From CAYXZP01 sp964469485 (GTDB lineage: Bacteria; Desulfobacterota; Binatia; UBA1149; CAYXZP01): a stretch of 17,176 nt of DNA. Under the pieces are notes generated by a model, which did no database searches, was not told where the DNA came from, and saw only the letters and a list, made by a program, of their open reading frames with translations. The stretch lies in contig CAYXZP010000047.1 in the NCBI GenBank assembly GCA_964469485.1, positions 1-17,176 on the forward strand, read 5' to 3'. Below, one piece after another: positions 13,893-17,176 of this stretch; position 1 is the stretch's first letter; each line of letters opens with the position of its first letter. A program made the translations under genes and the position numbers.

Positions 13893-15082
13893 CGTTGCTC
13901 CGCGCGCGCGTGCTCGTCCCCGAGATAGCCTTTGAGACCGCGATAGAGACCCTCGGCGACCGACTCGCGGTAGGCGGCCGAGGCCAGACGCTGGCCTTCG
14001 ACCTCATGGGTGAGAAATCCGATCTCGACCAGGACCGACGGCATGTGGGTTCCGTCGAGCACGAGAAAGGGGCCTTGTTTCACCCCGAGACTGTCCACAC
14101 CCGGAAAACGGCTGCGCAAGTGCGCCACCAGCTCTTGCTGTATGTGACGGGCCAAGCGCGATGATTCCTGCTCTTTATGGCCCTGGGCAAGGTCGGAAAT
14201 GATATAGGGCAGATCGGCGTCGGCGCTGGCATCGCCGTCGCGCAACAACATGTCGACGCCGTTCTCCAGGCTCGCCAGACGCAGCGTGGCCCTGTTGTCG
14301 CTGTTCTGCAGGTAGAATGTCTCTATGCCGCGCAGGCGCCGGTTGTCGCTGGCATTGGCGTGGATGGAAACGAACAGGTCGGCCTTGTCCCCGTTGGCGC
14401 GGTCCTTTCGCTCCCCAAGCGAAGCATAGTTGTCGCGCTCGCGCGTGAGATGGACATCGGCCGGCACGCCTACCCGGATCTTGGCCGCCAGCCGTCGGGC
14501 CACATCCATCACGGTTTCCTTCTCGGTAAGACCGCCATATCCCCGCGCCCCGGGGTCACGCCCGCCGTGGCCCGGATCGATCATCACCCGCAAGCGTTCC
14601 CCAGCGTCGACCTTCGGCGTGGGCGCCGCCGTTTCGAGCGCCGGCGTTTTGCCTGCCACGACCGTTTTGACCGGCCCGCTGAGATCGATAACGATGCGGG
14701 CCGGTTCGGCCATGGAAGAGACCTCGGCCTTGGCCTCGAGCTCGAGTTCCACAACGATGCGCGCGGTATCGTCGCCGTACTGCCCGGTACGCAGCAAGCG
14801 GACGCGCCCGTCGCCGAAGCGCACCCCGAGGTCCCGCCGTTCGTCCAGCCTGACGCCGGCAAGATCGACATAGACCCGTGCCGGCAAGCCCTCGTCGGGG
14901 TTTGCCGGCAGCTGGCCCCAACTAAAGGTCGTTCGCCGGCTCAGATCGATGACGATACGGGTGTAGTCCTCGCCGCTGGCGTGGCGTATGCGCTCGATGG
15001 CTATGGGGTCGGCCGCCCGCGACGGAGCCACCGCCGCAAACAGCACCAAGGCGAACGCGATAGGGCCGGCCAGCGGTCTCAT
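13889..15082 (-). CDS. N-acetylmuramoyl-L-alanine amidase (AMIN + Amidase_3)
   Basis: This 397-residue exported wall hydrolase cleaves the amide bond between MurNAc and the peptide stem, usually for daughter-cell separation. It has a signal peptide (1-23, ending PSRA), an AMIN domain for septal or envelope targeting (about 25-135), a Pro/Ala linker, then the zinc Amidase_3 domain (about 163-390). Zinc ligands are H172 (DPGHGGRDPGA), E187 (LTEKE) and H241 (SIHANA); the catalytic Glu is E353 (VLVEIGFLTH). An extra region around 280-310 (DGDASADADL and following) resembles the autoinhibitory helix segment of AmiC-type enzymes (inference). ATG 15082 is chosen because the signal peptide starts there; an upstream in-frame start at 15142 would overlap mutS. 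It ends in a GTGA overlap with glnD. Confidence 0.92.
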   Translation of the reverse strand: MRPLAGPIAFALVLFAAVAPSRAADPIAIERIRHASGEDYTRIVIDLSRRTTFSWGQLPANPDEGLPARVYVDLAGVRLDERRDLGVRFGDGRVRLLRTGQYGDDTARIVVELELEAKAEVSSMAEPARIVIDLSGPVKTVVAGKTPALETAAPTPKVDAGERLRVMIDPGHGGRDPGARGYGGLTEKETVMDVARRLAAKIRVGVPADVHLTRERDNYASLGERKDRANGDKADLFVSIHANASDNRRLRGIETFYLQNSDNRATLRLASLENGVDMLLRDGDASADADLPYIISDLAQGHKEQESSRLARHIQQELVAHLRSRFPGVDSLGVKQGPFLVLDGTHMPSVLVEIGFLTHEVEGQRLASAAYRESVAEGLYRGLKGYLGDEHARAEQR

Positions 15083-15113
15083 GACAAGGGCCCCGACGGC
15101 CCCGAATCCGACA

Positions 15114-17176
15114 TTATTGTCCCTCGCGTGCGGCGCGGACAAACGTGTCCAGCAGACCGAGCGCCTCTAGCGGCGTAAGGCTGTCCGTGTCGGTGCCGGC
15201 AAGTTCTGCCAGAAGCCGCCGGCCTGGGTCGCCGCCGGCGGCTTCGGCCGCCCGGCGGCCGGCCGAGAACAAACCGAGCTGGCCGGCCGCGAGTTCCTCG
15301 TCGACCTTGCCCGCGCGCTGTTCGAAACCTGCGAGGAGTTCTCGCGCGCGCTCTGTGACCGCTTCGGGGAGCCCGGCCAGACGCGCCACCTCTATGCCGT
15401 AACTCCCGCTGGCCGCCCCCTCGACCACGCGGTACAGGAACACGATCTCTCCGCGGTAGCGGCGCACGGCCACCGAGAAGTTGGCAACCCGGTGGTCGGC
15501 GCCGGCCAGGGCGGCAAGCTCATGGTAGTGGGTCGCGAATAGCGTCTTGACGCAGGCCCGGGACATGGTCTCGGCCACAGCCCACGCGATCGAGATACCG
15601 TCGAAGGTCGAGGTCCCGCGACCGATCTCGTCGAGCACGACGAGGCTGCGTTCGGTCATGTTGGCCAAAATGGCGGCCGTCTCGGTCATCTCGACCATGA
15701 AGGTCGAACGCCCGCCGGCAAGATCGTCGCTCGCGCCTATGCGCGTGAATATCCTGTCCAGCAGCGGCACACGCGCGGCTGCGGCCGGGACGAACGAACC
15801 GCAATGAGCAAGCAAGGCTATTAGGGCGGTCTGCCGTAAATAGGTGGATTTACCGGCCATGTTGGGGCCGGTGATCACCAGCAAGCTAGGCCCGTCGCTG
15901 CTGCCGAGACGGCAATCATTGGGAACGAAACGGACGCCGCCGGCCGCCTCTACCACCGGATGGCGGCCGTCGCTTATATCGAGGGCCCCGTCGGCCGCCA
16001 GCTGTGGGCGTGCGTAATCACGCCGCACGGCGGTCTCGGCCAGCCCCGCCAGCGCATCGATGCGGGCAAGCGCCGATGCCGTGCGGCCGATCGTGGCCAG
16101 CGATGCGAGCACACCGTCGGTGAGTTCCGAGAACAGATGGGCTTCCAGTCTGGCCAGACGTTCTTCGGCCCCGAGCACTTCGGACTCTCTCTGCTTGAGC
16201 TCAGCGGTGGCGTAGCGCTCGGCGTTCGTCAAGGTCTGCTTGCGTTCGTAGGTGTCCGGCACGCGCTCGGACGCCGCGCGTCCGACCTCGATGTAGTAAC
16301 CGAATACCTTATTATAGCCGATCTTTAGATTGGCGATGCCCGTGCGTTCGCGCTCGTCCTTCTCGAACTTCGCGATCCAGCCTTTGCCGTCACGGCTGAC
16401 CGTGCGCAGACGGTCGACTTCGTCGTTGTAGCCGTCGCGGATAATGCCGGCCCGGACGCCGCCACCGGGTAGTTCGTCGGCAAGGGTTCCCGTGACGAGA
16501 GCGCGCAGGTCCGGCAAAGAGGCAAGCTCCTTGAAGGCGTCCTCGAGAAGACCCGGGACCGCCTTGTCGCCACGACAGGCGGCCAAGGCCTCCACCACGC
16601 CGAGAGAGTGCGCCACGGCGGCCAGGTCACGAGGCCCGGCCGTACCGGCCCCCACCCGGCCGCCCAGGCGTTCGAGATCATCGAGCCCGCCGAGCAGCTC
16701 GCGCACGCTCGCGCGCAGGCCGGCGTCCTCGACCAAGTGCTCGACCGCATCGAGACGCCGGCCTATGGCTGCGGCGTCCGCCAGCGGGCTCGAGATCCAA
16801 CGGTGAACCAGGCGGCGGCCCATAGCGCTTGCCGAAGAATCCACGACGGCCAGCAAGGAGCCCTGCCTGCCCCCGCGCGGACCCTCGATGAGTTCGAGGT
16901 TACGGCGCGTGGCCGCGTCGATGCGCATCAGGGCGCCGACCTCGTAGCGCCGCGGCTTTCTCAGATGAGCGTCCCGGCCGGGCCAGCTACGGGCCAGATA
17001 GTCCGCCAGAAGACCCAGGGCCCTGTCTCCCGGACCGTCCCGGGGCTCGCCGCTTTCCTCGACCACGCTGAGGTGGGTGCCGGCCAACAGGCCGGTGGCG
17101 CGCTCGCCCAAGGTCGCCGCCGCCGCCTTGGTCACGATCAATTCGCTCGGCCCGTCGGCCACCAACTCCTCGGCGA
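15114..17176 (-). CDS. mutS: DNA mismatch repair protein MutS (N-terminus outside window)
   Basis: This partial gene runs off the right edge; about 686 residues of the C-terminal part are seen. The visible protein begins in the connector domain (EELVADGPSELIV) and continues through the lever and clamp (NLKIGYNKVFGYYIEV, YERKQTLTNAERY) to the ATPase. The Walker A motif is TGPNMAGKST (about 15843-15872). The GASDDLAGGRSTFMVEM signature, Walker B LVVLDEIGRGTST and FATHYHEL follow in order, then the C-terminal helix-turn-helix. The mismatch-binding domain with Phe-x-Glu is not in the window. All ATPase motifs are intact, so this is MutS1 and not the MutS2 type. The stop (TAA) lies 31 bases before the amidase ATG, so it is probably the first visible gene of the long operon. 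Confidence 0.96.
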   Translation of the reverse strand, partial: AEELVADGPSELIVTKAAAATLGERATGLLAGTHLSVVEESGEPRDGPGDRALGLLADYLARSWPGRDAHLRKPRRYEVGALMRIDAATRRNLELIEGPRGGRQGSLLAVVDSSASAMGRRLVHRWISSPLADAAAIGRRLDAVEHLVEDAGLRASVRELLGGLDDLERLGGRVGAGTAGPRDLAAVAHSLGVVEALAACRGDKAVPGLLEDAFKELASLPDLRALVTGTLADELPGGGVRAGIIRDGYNDEVDRLRTVSRDGKGWIAKFEKDERERTGIANLKIGYNKVFGYYIEVGRAASERVPDTYERKQTLTNAERYATAELKQRESEVLGAEERLARLEAHLFSELTDGVLASLATIGRTASALARIDALAGLAETAVRRDYARPQLAADGALDISDGRHPVVEAAGGVRFVPNDCRLGSSDGPSLLVITGPNMAGKSTYLRQTALIALLAHCGSFVPAAAARVPLLDRIFTRIGASDDLAGGRSTFMVEMTETAAILANMTERSLVVLDEIGRGTSTFDGISIAWAVAETMSRACVKTLFATHYHELAALAGADHRVANFSVAVRRYRGEIVFLYRVVEGAASGSYGIEVARLAGLPEAVTERARELLAGFEQRAGKVDEELAAGQLGLFSAGRRAAEAAGGDPGRRLLAELAGTDTDSLTPLEALGLLDTFVRAAREGQ

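Noticed and set aside
14177..15178. Long plus-strand open frame (333 codons) opposite the amidase gene; similar ones at 12984-13928 and 8596-9561
   Set aside because: They are antisense shadows of amidase, glnD and trpS in GC-rich DNA. The translations have no family motifs, whereas the minus strand gives full-length, motif-complete proteins.
1..17176. Search for a defence island, toxin-antitoxin pair, riboswitch or biosynthetic cluster
   Set aside because: Every open stretch is explained by the listed genes, and the remaining gaps are under 100 bases and hold no recognisable RNA motif besides the initiator tRNA.

Overview
The window is GC-rich and gene-dense, with no protein-free stretch longer than about 245 bases. 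That stretch (6045-6285) holds an initiator tRNA and its promoter. Gene content and order point to an uncultured deltaproteobacterial-grade lineage (Desulfobacterota, Myxococcota or Binatia-like). This assignment is inference, based on the mutS-amidase-glnD-xerD-S2P-trpS-scpA-scpB-rluB string and on an RCC1-repeat protein flanked by Cys-rich modules, a style I associate from memory with deltaproteobacterial metagenomes.

Layout. Bases 2-681 (+) are the 3' end of a B12-dependent MeaA-type (ethylmalonyl-CoA) mutase gene, broken by a frameshift inside the cobalamin domain. Converging on it is a minus-strand group read in the order PP2C phosphatase (2641-3387), short-chain dehydrogenase (1729-2580), exported parallel beta-helix protein (698-1732). 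The last two overlap by a GTGA. Divergent from the phosphatase, across an 85-base gap with a C10 tract, are a secreted YHCH-motif/SHOCT protein (3473-3931) and a glutaredoxin (3934-4185). These converge on a large secreted RCC1-repeat protein (4194-6044, minus).

An initiator tRNA gene (6140-6216, minus) follows, with its own consensus-like promoter and an unusual C at the discriminator position. From 6286 to the right edge everything is on the minus strand and tightly packed. In transcription order the genes are mutS (5' end outside the window), cell-wall amidase, glnD, xerD, site-2 protease family protein, trpS, scpA, scpB and rluB. Several junctions overlap (GTGA, TAGTG, 14 bases, about 77 bases), which suggests a translationally coupled operon for DNA repair, chromosome dimer resolution and segregation, wall cleavage, nitrogen signalling and translation.

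I found no mobile element, CRISPR array, defence system or biosynthetic cluster. The window looks mainly like ordinary housekeeping DNA. The points worth a second look are the mutase frameshift, the initiator tRNA (C73 and a promoter placing transcription start at the mature 5' end), a TrpRS with a probable iron-sulfur motif, the RCC1 protein architecture, and the YHCH/SHOCT-glutaredoxin pair.
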